Position numbers and translations under genes: made by a program. Source: Pseudoalteromonas rhizosphaerae (GTDB lineage Bacteria; Pseudomonadota; Gammaproteobacteria; Enterobacterales; Alteromonadaceae). From it: DNA of 64,000 bases. Under the pieces are notes generated by a model. That model saw only the letters and a list, made by a program, of their open reading frames with translations. It made no database searches and had not been told where the DNA came from. Location: NCBI RefSeq assembly GCF_902498845.1, contig NZ_CABVLM010000006.1:1-64000 (forward strand), read 5' to 3'. This document shows, one piece after another, positions 53,743 to 63,256 of this stretch; positions within the stretch are counted from its first letter, which is position 1, and every line of letters starts with the position of its first letter.

Positions 53743-55706
53743 ACTAACTGCTCCTTTGATTTATCAGACTTCTTTTTGCTGGTGCGATAGCGTCTGTCAC
53801 CCAAAATCATAAAGCCAGCAAGTGAAATCAACACACCACCAATCCACATCCAACGCACATACGGTTTATGATAAATTCGCAGTGACCAACCACCGTTACT
53901 TAACTGCTCACCCAGCGCTAAATATAAATCGCGGGTGAAACCGGCATCAATTGCCGCTTCAGTCATAAATTGCATACCAATATCATAACGACGTTTTTCA
54001 GCATGCAATACGGTCACTAATTTATCATTTTTCAGAACACTCACTTCTCCCGCATGGCCACTGTAGTTAGCGCCGCGAATAGTATTCACCCCTTCAAAAC
54101 GATACTGATATTGATTTAACTGTACGATTTCGCCAGGCTTCATCGAAACATCACGTTCAACCGAATACGCCGAAGTTAAAGTGACACCTGCGATAACAAA
54201 GGCAATACCAACATGCCCTAGTACCATAGCCCAATAACTAAGTCCTAACCTTTTAAGACCTTGGCTAAAGTTAGTTTGCACAGTAGCTTTAACATATAAA
54301 TCAACACCGGTGGTGATCACAATCCATATCGCAAGCGTGGTCGCCAATAAAGTTAAAGGCGCTACGCTGGCATAACTTGAATATAACCAAGCAGCACTGA
54401 TCACTATGCTCATTAACGCTGACACAAGGAGTTTATTTTGTAAAAAAGACCACTTATTTTGCTTCCAACGTAACAGAGGGCCAATGCCCATTAAGATGGC
54501 AAACGGCACTAAAATAATGGCAAACATTTTATTAAAGAATGGTTCGCCAATTGAAATACTGCCTAAGCCCATTTCTTTATGAACCATAGGTAGTAAAGTA
54601 CCCAGTAACACAATAAATGTAGCAACCACTAAAAATATATTATTGAGCCATAACGCCACTTCACGTGATACCAGTTTGTAACGACCTTCGCTGCGTACTT
54701 GCGATACCCTAAATGCATATAACGTTAACGCACCACCAACCACTATCGCTAAAAACGCTAAGATAAATAAGCCACGATCAGGATCGGTAGCAAACGCATG
54801 CACTGACACAATAATGCCAGAGCGAACAATAAAGGTGCCCAGTAAACTCAATGAAAATGCAGCAATCGCAAGTAATACGGTCCATGATTTAAATACACCG
54901 CGTTTTTCGGTTGCCGATAATGAGTGCAATAATGCAGTAGCTACTAACCAAGGCATAAGCGATGCGTTTTCAACGGGATCCCAAAACCACCAGCCACCCC
55001 AGCCAAGCTCGGAATATGCCCACCAGCTTCCAATAGTAATACCTAGTGTTAAAAACCCCCACGCAGTCATTGTCCAAGGACGTGACCACTTAGCCCACGT
55101 ATTATCAAGTTTACCTGTTAATAATGCTGCAATTGCGAATGCAAAAGAAACCGATAGACCAACATAACCCATATATAATAAAGGTGGATGGATGATCATC
55201 CCTGGATCTTGTAATAGCGGATTAAGGTCGCGACCTTCGACAGGAAAATACGGCAGTAATAATTCAAATGGATTTGACATCCACAGAGTGTAAAGCATAA
55301 AGCCAACACCTAAAAAGCCTAACACACCTAATACACGAGCACGCAGTATCCAAGGCAGTGAATTAGAGCGCAGTGCTACTACTGCTGTCCAACCGGCTTG
55401 CATTACTAGCCACAATAAAATAGCACCTTCGTGCCCACCCCAAGTTGAAGTGATTTTATAATACCAAGGCAAGGTACTACTAGAATGATAAGCCACGTAC
55501 GCGACAGTAAAATCATCGGTTAAACTGGCATAAATTAAGGCAGCGAATGACACTAGTACAAATACAAATTGGCCAACAGCTAATGAAGGAGCTGCACGCA
55601 TTAACCGTAAATTACCAGTATGTGCGCCCCATAGAGGAAAAATACACAATAAAACACTCAGCACCATGGCCAGTGTTAGGGAAAAATAACCGAGTTCTGG
55701 GATCAT
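53739..55706 (-). CDS. ccmF: Heme lyase CcmF
   Basis: A 655-residue inner-membrane protein with about 15 helices that attaches heme to apocytochrome c. The WWD-type motif is GSWWAYSELGWGGWWFWDPVENASLMPWL, and conserved periplasmic histidines are present (GGHEGA and NPLLQDPGMIIHPPLLYMGYVG). ATG 55706 (MIPELGYFSL) is chosen because E. coli CcmF begins MMPEIG. It begins one base after the ccmE stop. The long cytoplasmic tail is basic. Confidence 0.96.
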   Translation of the reverse strand: MIPELGYFSLTLAMVLSVLLCIFPLWGAHTGNLRLMRAAPSLAVGQFVFVLVSFAALIYASLTDDFTVAYVAYHSSSTLPWYYKITSTWGGHEGAILLWLVMQAGWTAVVALRSNSLPWILRARVLGVLGFLGVGFMLYTLWMSNPFELLLPYFPVEGRDLNPLLQDPGMIIHPPLLYMGYVGLSVSFAFAIAALLTGKLDNTWAKWSRPWTMTAWGFLTLGITIGSWWAYSELGWGGWWFWDPVENASLMPWLVATALLHSLSATEKRGVFKSWTVLLAIAAFSLSLLGTFIVRSGIIVSVHAFATDPDRGLFILAFLAIVVGGALTLYAFRVSQVRSEGRYKLVSREVALWLNNIFLVVATFIVLLGTLLPMVHKEMGLGSISIGEPFFNKMFAIILVPFAILMGIGPLLRWKQNKWSFLQNKLLVSALMSIVISAAWLYSSYASVAPLTLLATTLAIWIVITTGVDLYVKATVQTNFSQGLKRLGLSYWAMVLGHVGIAFVIAGVTLTSAYSVERDVSMKPGEIVQLNQYQYRFEGVNTIRGANYSGHAGEVSVLKNDKLVTVLHAEKRRYDIGMQFMTEAAIDAGFTRDLYLALGEQLSNGGWSLRIYHKPYVRWMWIGGVLISLAGFMILGDRRYRTSKKKSDKSKEQLV

Positions 55707-55707
55707 C

Positions 55708-56187
55708 TTAATTGCCACTTTCTAAGTTATATTTAGGTTTTTCGTGTTTGATCCCCTTCACCGCTTCCGCAACTTCAGCAGGCATGTATTCTTCATCATG
55801 CTTAGCCAATACTTCAAACGCTTCTATTACATTAGGTTCAATCAACACACCTTGAGCAACAATCCCTTGCCCCTCGCGAAATAAGTCAGGCAAAATACCT
55901 TGGTATTTGATCGTTACTAAAGGGCCTGTATCAATCAAGGTAAAGCTTACTTGTAGGCTGGTTTCATCTCGAATCACTGATCCTGGGACCACCATACCGC
56001 CAATACGCAACTTTTGACCAATGTGCGGCTTTTCTTTATTCGGGCCTTTACCTTCAATTAACTCACTTGGAGTATAAAATAAGTTAATATTTTCTTGCAG
56101 CGCATACAATACTAAACCGATGGCGGCACCAATACCGAATACAATAGCGACGACGCCAAGCAAACGTTTCTTACGTCTTGGGTTCAT
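55708..56187 (-). CDS. ccmE: Heme chaperone CcmE
   Basis: A 159-residue membrane-anchored OB-fold protein that carries heme covalently. Anchor about 9-29 ([22 protein letters not shown]). The heme-binding His130 is in [10 protein letters not shown], with Tyr134 following, the same numbering as in E. coli. RRKKRL at the start is cytoplasmic. Its ATG overlaps the ccmD stop by four bases. Between CcmC/D, which load it, and CcmF, which unloads it. Confidence 0.96.
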   Translation of the reverse strand: MNPRRKKRLLGVVAIVFGIGAAIGLVLYALQENINLFYTPSELIEGKGPNKEKPHIGQKLRIGGMVVPGSVIRDETSLQVSFTLIDTGPLVTIKYQGILPDLFREGQGIVAQGVLIEPNVIEAFEVLAKHDEEYMPAEVAEAVKGIKHEKPKYNLESGN

Positions 56188-56387
56188 GCTTGATTCTCCT
56201 GTTGAGCGTGTTTAATGCGAGCCTCTCGTGCAGCTTGTTGCTGCACAGAAGCCATAATGCGCTTAGTATCATTAAAAGAGCTTACTAAAATACCTAATAA
56301 AATCAGTGCACATGAACCAAAAGAAAGCCACACATAAAAGCCGTAACCGCCCATGGCAATAAAATCAGAAAAAGAATCAAACTGCAT
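56184..56387 (-). CDS. ccmD: Heme exporter protein CcmD
   Basis: A 67-residue single-pass membrane peptide that releases holo-CcmE from Ccm[21 protein letters not shown] begins the protein, with the YxFYVW motif at the membrane edge; a basic tail ([12 protein letters not shown]) is cytoplasmic. It begins two bases after the ccmC stop. Confidence 0.93.
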   Translation of the reverse strand: MQFDSFSDFIAMGGYGFYVWLSFGSCALILLGILVSSFNDTKRIMASVQQQAAREARIKHAQQENQA

Positions 56388-56389
56388 AA

Positions 56390-57127
56390 CTAGCCCCTAT
56401 TTAACAACTGACGCACCCAAGGGCGATGCTTTTCACGTTGTAAAATTTCATTTTTAAGACGCATCAAAGTCACCATGCCAACAAAACCAGCAAACGCGAC
56501 TATATTTACCATTAATGGCCAAAACATACTTGAATCAATGGCTTTCGTATCAAACTTGGTAATAGTGGCACCTTGATGCAGGGTGTTCCACCACTCAACC
56601 GAAAAGTGGATAATGGGTAGGTTAATTACCCCCACAATAGCTAAAATAGATGCAGCTCGACCTGCTGCTTTTTTATCTTCAAAGGCATGATATAAAGACA
56701 ATACCCCCAAATATAGAAATAATAGAATGAGCTCAGACGTAAGTCGTGCATCCCATACCCACCACGCACCCCACATAGGTTTACCCCAAGCGGCGCCGGT
56801 AATAAGTGCAATTGCAGTTACACATGCGCCAACAGGTGCGATGGCAATCACCGCCAACTCGGCATTACGAAGTTGCCATACCAAAGCGATCACTGCCGCA
56901 ATAGCCATTGATGAATAAGCCCCCATCGACAAAATAGCTGACGGTACATGAATGAAAATAATGCGATAACTGTCTTTTTGTTGATAGTCGGCAGGCGCAT
57001 AGGCTAACCCCCAGACCCAACCAATAATCATAAAGACAACCGTTATCACGGCAAAATAGGGCAGTAACGTATTGCATAATTGATATGCACGATCTGCTTT
57101 AGCGTAGGGATGTAACCACTTCCACAT
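56390..57127 (-). CDS. ccmC: Heme transporter/handler CcmC
   Basis: A 245-residue six-helix membrane protein that presents heme to CcmE. The WWD motif is AWGKPMWGAWWVWDARLTSELIL, flanked by histidines in FIHVPSAILSMGAYSSMA and IHFSVEWWNTLHQGAT. It works with CcmABD as a release complex. It begins one base after the ccmB stop. Confidence 0.96.
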   Translation of the reverse strand: MWKWLHPYAKADRAYQLCNTLLPYFAVITVVFMIIGWVWGLAYAPADYQQKDSYRIIFIHVPSAILSMGAYSSMAIAAVIALVWQLRNAELAVIAIAPVGACVTAIALITGAAWGKPMWGAWWVWDARLTSELILLFLYLGVLSLYHAFEDKKAAGRAASILAIVGVINLPIIHFSVEWWNTLHQGATITKFDTKAIDSSMFWPLMVNIVAFAGFVGMVTLMRLKNEILQREKHRPWVRQLLNRG

Positions 57128-57128
57128 A

Positions 57129-57815
57129 TTAACTTACACTCACTTTCAATGCTGACGATATGGCGATTGGTGCGCTGATAATTGCAATGACAAGCATCGC
57201 ACCAAGGATGGCAAGCTGACCACTATAATCCAGCGACATTGTGCTGGTATCGATAGCAGACGTTGCAAAAATTAATACGGGGATATATAAAGGTAAGACC
57301 AATAAACTCATCAAAATGCCGCCTTTTTGTAATCCCACTGTAAGCCCAGCGCCAATAGCGCCGATAAAACTAAGTAATGGCGTACCCAATAGCAAGGTAA
57401 GCACCGTTGCAATCAATGCTTGATTGTCTAAATTTAATAACAAGGCGAACAGCGGCGTCATCAACACCAACGGCAAGCCTGTAATAATCCAATGGGCAAC
57501 GACTTTGCCAAGCACCGTTAACGGTAGCGGGTACGATGAAGCAATCAATTGCTCTAAACTACCATCATGATAATCATCACGAAATAGTTTATCTAAGCCT
57601 AACATGGTTGAAAGTAACGCAGCGACCCAAATAATACCAGGTGCCATACGGCTAAGTAGACCGGGCTCAGGACCAATTGCTAACGGAAATAATGTAATAA
57701 CAATTAAGAAGAACAAAATGGGGTTTACGATTTCAGCACGCTGGCGAAATGCCAGCTGTAAATCTTTTTTACAAACGGCACTAAATAGCTGCCAATATGA
57801 ATGCTGGCGTAACAT
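57129..57815 (-). CDS. ccmB: ABC transporter permease CcmB
   Basis: A 228-residue membrane protein with six helices, the partner of the CcmA ATPase. The segment VCKKDLQLAFRQRAEIVNPILFF at the start and WVAALLSTMLGLDKLFRDDYHDGSLEQL are family signatures. CcmAB uses ATP to release holo-CcmE from CcmC. Start and ccmA stop share a base (57815), so coupled. Confidence 0.96.
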   Translation of the reverse strand: MLRQHSYWQLFSAVCKKDLQLAFRQRAEIVNPILFFLIVITLFPLAIGPEPGLLSRMAPGIIWVAALLSTMLGLDKLFRDDYHDGSLEQLIASSYPLPLTVLGKVVAHWIITGLPLVLMTPLFALLLNLDNQALIATVLTLLLGTPLLSFIGAIGAGLTVGLQKGGILMSLLVLPLYIPVLIFATSAIDTSTMSLDYSGQLAILGAMLVIAIISAPIAISSALKVSVS

Positions 57816-58435
57816 CAGTGTCGGTACTCCAGAGTAACGGTTTGCAACTCATTAAAGTGGGTCGTTAAGTCTTGGTGGGTGGTTAATAAAATCGCCCCAC
57901 CTTGTGCTAGGTGAGCTAAAAAGCGTTGCTGCAAAAATGCGATACCGGCTTTATCTAAGGCTGTAAATGGCTCATCCAGCACCCATAACTTCGCATCATT
58001 AAGCCAAAGTCTGATCAACGCAACACGACGTTGTTGACCAGCAGATAGAGTACGCACAGGTACATCTTCAAGACCAACTAAGCCAATTTTAGCTAATAAT
58101 GAGTAAAGATCTTGCTCAGTGTCGTAACCTTGAATCTGTAACCAAAATCGCAGGTTTTCAATCGCACTAAGTTGGCTATTCACCCCTGTTTTATGGCCGA
58201 TAAATAACAATTGCCGGGCAAATTCATCATAATTTTTAGCAATTGATTCACCTTGCCACATAACTTGTCCTTCATCGGGCGCAGAAAAACCCGCAATTAT
58301 ACGCAGCAAGGATGTTTTACCAGCCCCATTTGGGCCTGCTAATTGCATGATTTGGCCTGATTTCAAGCTGAAATTAAGATCCGCAAACAAACAACGTTCT
58401 TGCTTGATGCAGGTGACGGACTTAATGTGTAACAA
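57815..58435 (-). CDS. ccmA: ABC transporter ATP-binding protein CcmA
   Basis: A 206-residue ATPase and first gene of the ccm operon. Walker A is GPNGAGKTSL, signature LSAGQQRRVALIRL, Walker B LWVLDEPFTALD, and switch His in LLTTHQDL. The complete order ccmABCDEFGHI follows with overlaps or short gaps. The promoter lies within or near 58436-58537, the short divergent gap with the FliK-like gene. Confidence 0.96.
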   Translation of the reverse strand: MLHIKSVTCIKQERCLFADLNFSLKSGQIMQLAGPNGAGKTSLLRIIAGFSAPDEGQVMWQGESIAKNYDEFARQLLFIGHKTGVNSQLSAIENLRFWLQIQGYDTEQDLYSLLAKIGLVGLEDVPVRTLSAGQQRRVALIRLWLNDAKLWVLDEPFTALDKAGIAFLQQRFLAHLAQGGAILLTTHQDLTTHFNELQTVTLEYRH

Positions 58436-58537
58436 GATGATGATTCTCTATACCCAAAATTAGGCGTTAGTCTAGCATAATGATAGGGTAATACGAATAA
58501 TGCTTTGCACCGATTAACAAAAACTTGATTTAAAATA

Positions 58538-61204
58538 ATGAACAAACCTACACAGATAACATTAGCGAATTCGCTTCCTGTCAGTCATTCGTCGCACAAT
58601 GGCGTTGCACAGCAATTACCTGTTTTCAGCGAGCAAACACTCAGCGCTAAAAACATCGTGTTCGCCAAAGGCTCTGTGCAGATGGAAGTCTATGTTGATA
58701 AGCATTGGCAAACATTACGTTTAGCTACAACTGGCACTGAAACAAACACTCAAAAAATTGCCAGTGCCGATATTCAACTCAGTAATGATGGTAAACAACT
58801 CACTATTTTACCAAAGCAAGCTGAGATCAGCTTGCGTCAAACAAACCAACTGCAAAGTGTTTTAAATTTAATTAACAGTGGTGTTCAGGTCGAGAATAAA
58901 CCTTTGTCGTTGCAAATTATTTTACAGCCTGCTGCAAAATTACTGTTAAATCAGTTACACGCCAGTATTCCTATCAATAAAGAAGTCGCCCAACTACTGC
59001 ACAGTGAGCAAGATCTAAAAGCAATAATTACCCCGAACCGCAATAATTTTACCTTAAGTGTTGTTAATCGCTTTGCTGATACACTCCACCAGCAGCCAAT
59101 CAGCCAAGCAAAACTTGCTCTTTGGCTCAGTAAACTGGTACCGAATGGGCAGCTACAGCTAGATAAAAATACCGCAGTACTGAGCTTTAATAATTATAAT
59201 GGCAATATTAAGCTCGCACTGCAGCAACCGTTAAATAATCACAGCACACACTCAACTCAGCCTGGTGGGGTAATTCAAAAAGTACAATTAAATGCGCTTA
59301 ATGAACAATTAATAATAAAAACGCAGCTACCAAAAATAGCTCTGCAGTTAAAAAATTCATTAGCCCATACTTTTAATTCATTGCTACAAAAAAGCCATGT
59401 AGCTGGTCAGTTTAATACGCAAACAAGTGTCGCACCTAGCAGCCCCTTATTGGTCAGCAGCAGCCCAATAAGCTCGTGGTTGCAAGACAGTTTTGCTGAC
59501 TTAAAAACCCGGATCAGTGACGCTGTACGCTATTTTGAAAGCAAACCATTTAGTCAAGTCACCAATAAATCAGCTGTAGCACAATCACTAACACCAACAG
59601 ATCAAACTGCACAAACCTTACTACCCAAATCACTCAGGCAAATAAACCTTGTGGCAATGGCGACAAGCAACACCCAACCATTACTGACAGATATTAGCCA
59701 AGGTACCGCGCTGCCAAAGCATTATCATCAATCGCCTCCCCTGGTACAGTTATTTCAGCGATTAAAAGCCGGTTTAGCAAGTATTACAGAGCCTAATGCG
59801 GTTAAAAATAACAGTACTAATGCGGCGCCACTGAGCAAAGATACCGATAACTACAAACAATTAAATAAACTAGCTGCCGCGATTCAATCCAGCGAGCAAA
59901 CTACAGTAGCGCAAAATAAAACACCGCAGGTTACTGTTAATCCAAAACAAGCAGCATCTGATATTAATGCTCAACCTGCTCAGCTAAACAAAGAACCTAT
60001 CGCTAAAGCGCTAGCACACAGTCCCGAACAAGTTCTACCCAGCAAAACCAATAGTACAACTGTCAATGTCAGTGATAATAGCGCTGTCGCCAAAACAGTT
60101 ATAGCCGATGCTCAGCAAAAATTAAAAACAACTCCACCTTTTGCTGCAGGAGTAGATACCAAAGTAGCATCTCTAACAGCACAGCTAAACAACGACAATC
60201 TAAAAGCAAGTACTCACTTACATATAGAAGCACTATTAAAAGGACCGATAACCAGCGCTTTGCCAGCCAGCCAGATTAGCTTGCCACTGGAAGCCAAATT
60301 ATTGGCACCACTTTTAAAAACGCCTATCGAAAAGCCGCTACCTAATTTTAAATCAGCAGCAAACTACGATAAACAGCATATCGCTTCACAAATTAATAAA
60401 CTAGCAGCGACCAAAGTAAGTGATAATGTCGATTTAAATCGGCTAGTCAATCAAGCTTTTAGCCGCATGATTGACAGCCAATCGTTGCAACCGTTAACCA
60501 TTCAACGAGAAATACTCAGTGTTTTGCGTCCAGAAAGCTTAACAACTAGTGCCCTGCAAAATAGTTTTAGCCAATCTATTGAGCATTTGGCAGTGGCGAT
60601 TTTAGCGGCTCCAAGCTTAGCAAATATCAGTGCGTTGAATTTTAACAGTCAAAGCTCACTTGATGCTTTATTACAAATATTAGTGCCTAACTTTAAAGCA
60701 ACTAACCCACAGAAACTGCAAGAACAATTACTACAGCCACAATCACAAGCCTTAGCGGCTGAGCTGAGCCAAATAAAAACTGCAATTAGCCAAATTAACA
60801 GCACCCCCATCAATCAGCAGCCTGATAATAATCCGTTAGTACAATTTTTACTGCCGATGCGACTGCCACCGGAAACCGCACAAACAGAAATTTCATTAGG
60901 ACAATATAAAAAACCAAGCCAAAATAAACTCGAAGATAAAAATGTTTGGTTTGTGCGACTTAATTTTGATTACGCTGAGCTTGGCCAATTACAGATCACC
61001 GCTGAATTAATGGATAAAGCACTCGATTGTCAATTACTTGCCTCAAGCCAAGATATCACCGCAATGGCTCATCCGCACCTTGAGAGTTTGCGTCATAAAT
61101 TAACAGCTCATGGCCTACAAGTTGGTGAAATGAAGCTAAGCCAAGGTGCGCCGCAACACCAAGCTTTTTATCAATCCCATGCCATTATTAATATTAAGGT
61201 TTAA
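58538..61204 (+). CDS. FliK-like flagellar hook-length control domain protein
   Basis: An 888-residue, very Gln/Asn/Ser/Ala-rich protein without signal peptide. The C-terminal part (about 805-880) has the Flg_hook (FliK C-terminal) domain: VRLNFDYAELGQLQITAELM and ESLRHKLTAHGLQVGEMKLS. The long N-terminal region is low-complexity, like a FliK ruler. FliK tells FlhB to switch export from hook to filament. The main flagellar operon usually has another fliK, so this may be a second copy. It is followed after three bases by a FlhB C-terminal-domain gene, a natural partner pair. It is divergent from ccmA. Confidence 0.85.
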   Translation: MNKPTQITLANSLPVSHSSHNGVAQQLPVFSEQTLSAKNIVFAKGSVQMEVYVDKHWQTLRLATTGTETNTQKIASADIQLSNDGKQLTILPKQAEISLRQTNQLQSVLNLINSGVQVENKPLSLQIILQPAAKLLLNQLHASIPINKEVAQLLHSEQDLKAIITPNRNNFTLSVVNRFADTLHQQPISQAKLALWLSKLVPNGQLQLDKNTAVLSFNNYNGNIKLALQQPLNNHSTHSTQPGGVIQKVQLNALNEQLIIKTQLPKIALQLKNSLAHTFNSLLQKSHVAGQFNTQTSVAPSSPLLVSSSPISSWLQDSFADLKTRISDAVRYFESKPFSQVTNKSAVAQSLTPTDQTAQTLLPKSLRQINLVAMATSNTQPLLTDISQGTALPKHYHQSPPLVQLFQRLKAGLASITEPNAVKNNSTNAAPLSKDTDNYKQLNKLAAAIQSSEQTTVAQNKTPQVTVNPKQAASDINAQPAQLNKEPIAKALAHSPEQVLPSKTNSTTVNVSDNSAVAKTVIADAQQKLKTTPPFAAGVDTKVASLTAQLNNDNLKASTHLHIEALLKGPITSALPASQISLPLEAKLLAPLLKTPIEKPLPNFKSAANYDKQHIASQINKLAATKVSDNVDLNRLVNQAFSRMIDSQSLQPLTIQREILSVLRPESLTTSALQNSFSQSIEHLAVAILAAPSLANISALNFNSQSSLDALLQILVPNFKATNPQKLQEQLLQPQSQALAAELSQIKTAISQINSTPINQQPDNNPLVQFLLPMRLPPETAQTEISLGQYKKPSQNKLEDKNVWFVRLNFDYAELGQLQITAELMDKALDCQLLASSQDITAMAHPHLESLRHKLTAHGLQVGEMKLSQGAPQHQAFYQSHAIINIKV

Positions 61205-61207
61205 GCC

Positions 61208-61516
61208 ATGAGTGAGATACCAAAACATAAGTCTGCAATTGGTTTAGTTTACGAAGCCGGTCGTACTCCTACAGTCAGTAGTAAAGGGTTTGGTGAGCTC
61301 GCAGAAGAGATCATTAAAGCTGCAGAAGAAAAAGGAATTTTGATCCACAAAGATGAAGCATTGGCTAAAACGTTATCGCATTTAGAGCTTGGCGAAGAGA
61401 TCCCAAGAGAACTGTATTATGTGATTGCCGAACTGATTGCTTTTTCATATGTACTACGGGGTAAATTCCCACCAGGCTGGCAAGACTTTCAAGGCAAGTT
61501 AAATATTCAGGCGTAA
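61208..61516 (+). CDS. FlhB C-terminal-domain (EscU/YscU/HrcU-like) protein
   Basis: A 102-residue soluble protein matching the C-terminal cytoplasmic domain of FlhB: AIGLVYEAGRTPTVSSKGFGELAEEIIKAA, LIHKDEALAKTLSHLELGEEIPRELYYVIAELIAF. It lacks the membrane domain, and the autocleavage NPTH motif is not present. Such FlhB2-type proteins can stand in for the cleaved FlhB tail in flagellar export switching. It lies three bases after the FliK-like gene, so they are cotranslated. A terminator overlaps the convergent DUF2802 gene. Confidence 0.9.
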   Translation: MSEIPKHKSAIGLVYEAGRTPTVSSKGFGELAEEIIKAAEEKGILIHKDEALAKTLSHLELGEEIPRELYYVIAELIAFSYVLRGKFPPGWQDFQGKLNIQA

Positions 61517-61520
61517 AAAG

Positions 61521-61545
61521 TAAAAGGCGCTAATTAGCGCCCTTT
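61521..61545. terminator. Terminator between the FlhB-tail and DUF2802 genes
   Basis: AAAAGGCGCTAATTAGCGCCCTTTT contains the perfect palindrome GGCGCTAATTAGCGCC with A and T runs. The DUF2802 stop codon (61530-61532) lies inside it. Confidence 0.85.
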
Positions 61546-61934
61546 TGATGATGTAACGACATTAATAGTTCTGCTTCGGCACGCGGAAGTTCACACTCTC
61601 GTATGATCTCTTCAATATCGGCACCTAGTTCAACCATTTTCACTGCTCGAGAATAAATTTTCGCATCAGGATCGTCATATTTTTGCGCATCTTGTAACTG
61701 CGCTAACTCTTGATTTCGCTGCTCTACAGCAACTAAGCGCTTACCAATACTTAGCATACCGGTGCGCATTTCTGCGACTTCACTGCGTAAAATACTGAGC
61801 TGTTGTTGAGTTTCTTGCAGTTGCAGTATTTTGCTTTTTAATGCTGCAGCGTACTTATTATTATTAATAAAAATTAGTCCCAAGCATACTAACACCAGTA
61901 CAATTGAGACTCCAAGCAACGAGTATAACAACAT
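61530..61934 (-). CDS. DUF2802-family membrane protein of the chemotaxis operon
   Basis: A 134-residue protein with one N-terminal membrane helix (about 4-25), a coiled coil (about 28-80) and a compact C-terminal helical domain (AVKMVELGADIEEIIRECELPRAEAELLMSL), the DUF2802 signature. In Vibrio and Shewanella a member lies at the end of the flagellar/chemotaxis operon after cheW, as here. Function unknown; a membrane-anchored helper of the polar array is an inference. It begins 16 bases after the cheW stop, and its end overlaps a terminator. Confidence 0.88.
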   Translation of the reverse strand: MLLYSLLGVSIVLVLVCLGLIFINNNKYAAALKSKILQLQETQQQLSILRSEVAEMRTGMLSIGKRLVAVEQRNQELAQLQDAQKYDDPDAKIYSRAVKMVELGADIEEIIRECELPRAEAELLMSLHHQKGAN

Positions 61935-61950
61935 AGTTTTTCCGTAAGCG

Positions 61951-62448
61951 TTATAAATCGCTCAACTCATCCCACTCTTCGTCATTTAGTAATTTATTTA
62001 AATCAACTAAAATCAATAATTCACCATCACGATTACTGACACCTTGAATAAACTTGGCACTTTCTTCAGTACCAATGTTTGGTGCACTATCAATTTCTGA
62101 GCTACGCAAATAAACCACTTCTGCTACACTGTCGGCTAAGATACCAATGACTTGCTCTTCAGCTTCAATAATTAATACTCGTGAATTGTCTGTTGCTTCT
62201 GCAGACATCAAACCAAATCGTGCACGCGTATCTATTACTGTTACAACATTGCCACGTAAATTAATAATCCCTAAAACATAGCTTGGAGCACCTGGTACTG
62301 GAGCAATTTCTGTGTAACGCAAAATCTCTTGCACTTGCATCACATTCACACCATAGGTTTCTGATTCAAGCTTAAAAGTTACCCACTGCAATACTTCATC
62401 ATTGCCATCGGTATTTTTACTGCTTGATAATAATCTTTGTTCACTCAT
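61951..62448 (-). CDS. cheW: Chemotaxis coupling protein CheW
   Basis: A 165-residue adaptor linking chemoreceptors to CheA. One CheW domain (about 20-155): QWVTFKLESETYGVNVMQVQEILR, the PSYVLGIINLRGNVVTVIDTRARFG segment, the AEVV strand and FIQGVSNRDGELLILVDLNKLL. Length agrees with E. coli (167). It is third in the parC-parP-cheW-DUF2802 run, so it serves the main flagellar chemotaxis system with the two receptors in this window. AGTAAT precedes the start. Confidence 0.96.
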   Translation of the reverse strand: MSEQRLLSSSKNTDGNDEVLQWVTFKLESETYGVNVMQVQEILRYTEIAPVPGAPSYVLGIINLRGNVVTVIDTRARFGLMSAEATDNSRVLIIEAEEQVIGILADSVAEVVYLRSSEIDSAPNIGTEESAKFIQGVSNRDGELLILVDLNKLLNDEEWDELSDL

Positions 62449-62467
62449 GTTATTACTCCGAATATCG

Positions 62468-63253
62468 TTACTGGTCGCGGCTATCTAAACCTTGCTCTAA
62501 TAATTGACCTAAGCTTTGCACATCAATTAAGGCACACATTTTTTCTTTAATTACACCTGCAAGCCAAGGCCGCTTGCCACTTTTAGCTCGCCATTTCACA
62601 TCTTCACTGCGTAGTGTAATGTTATTAACCAGCTTTTCAGCCAACAATCCCCATTGGCTATTACCTAAAGTAATTAAGTATTGGTAGTTTAATTTGTCTT
62701 CTAACTCTTGGGTATACTTTTCTGGCATCACCCAAAGCGCTGTATCAACTACATTAAGATTCTCATCACGATTTAGCATCACTCCTTTAAACCACTTGGG
62801 TTTACCAAAAAGCTGATTAACTTCACCTAATTGATGAATACCACCTAATGCTTTTAATGGTACTGCGAGGGTAAGCCCTGCCACTTCAAAGAATAACGCC
62901 TGAAACTCACCATCAAAATAATCTTCTTGACGCTGTACAGGAGTTTTAGCTTCAGCAACATTTAGCTGTTCACTCACTTTAGCTATATCTTTGATATTAG
63001 CTTGGATCTGTGGTTTCTCAAGGGGCGCGGGTATTTCTTCCTCAATACTAGTCTTTGGCTCATCAAGTGCGTTTGGCTGCACAATGGTTTGCTGCGACGC
63101 CTTGAGTGGCATTTTATTGCTACTTTCTGTGGATGGAACTTGTTCGAGTAATTTTGCAACCGGGTGTAAGTCTGTTGACTCATCGTCTTCGCACAGTAAA
63201 GCCCCCAAGTACTGGGTCATTACTTTTTCATTAGCAAATAATTGCTTACTCAT
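62468..63253 (-). CDS. parP: ParP, CheW-like chemotaxis array localisation protein
   Basis: A 261-residue protein with a variable N-terminal half (1-110: acidic, Pro/Lys-rich) and a CheW-like C-terminal domain (about 115-255) beginning EFQALFFEVAGLTLAVPLKALGGI. In Vibrio, ParP has such an array-integration (AIF) domain and links CheA to ParC at the cell pole. The gene order parC-parP-cheW is the same as in Vibrio cholerae, so the name is supported by context. It begins three bases after the ParC stop. It differs from an ordinary CheW by its long N-terminus. Confidence 0.88.
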   Translation of the reverse strand: MSKQLFANEKVMTQYLGALLCEDDESTDLHPVAKLLEQVPSTESSNKMPLKASQQTIVQPNALDEPKTSIEEEIPAPLEKPQIQANIKDIAKVSEQLNVAEAKTPVQRQEDYFDGEFQALFFEVAGLTLAVPLKALGGIHQLGEVNQLFGKPKWFKGVMLNRDENLNVVDTALWVMPEKYTQELEDKLNYQYLITLGNSQWGLLAEKLVNNITLRSEDVKWRAKSGKRPWLAGVIKEKMCALIDVQSLGQLLEQGLDSRDQ

Positions 63254-63256
63254 TCA

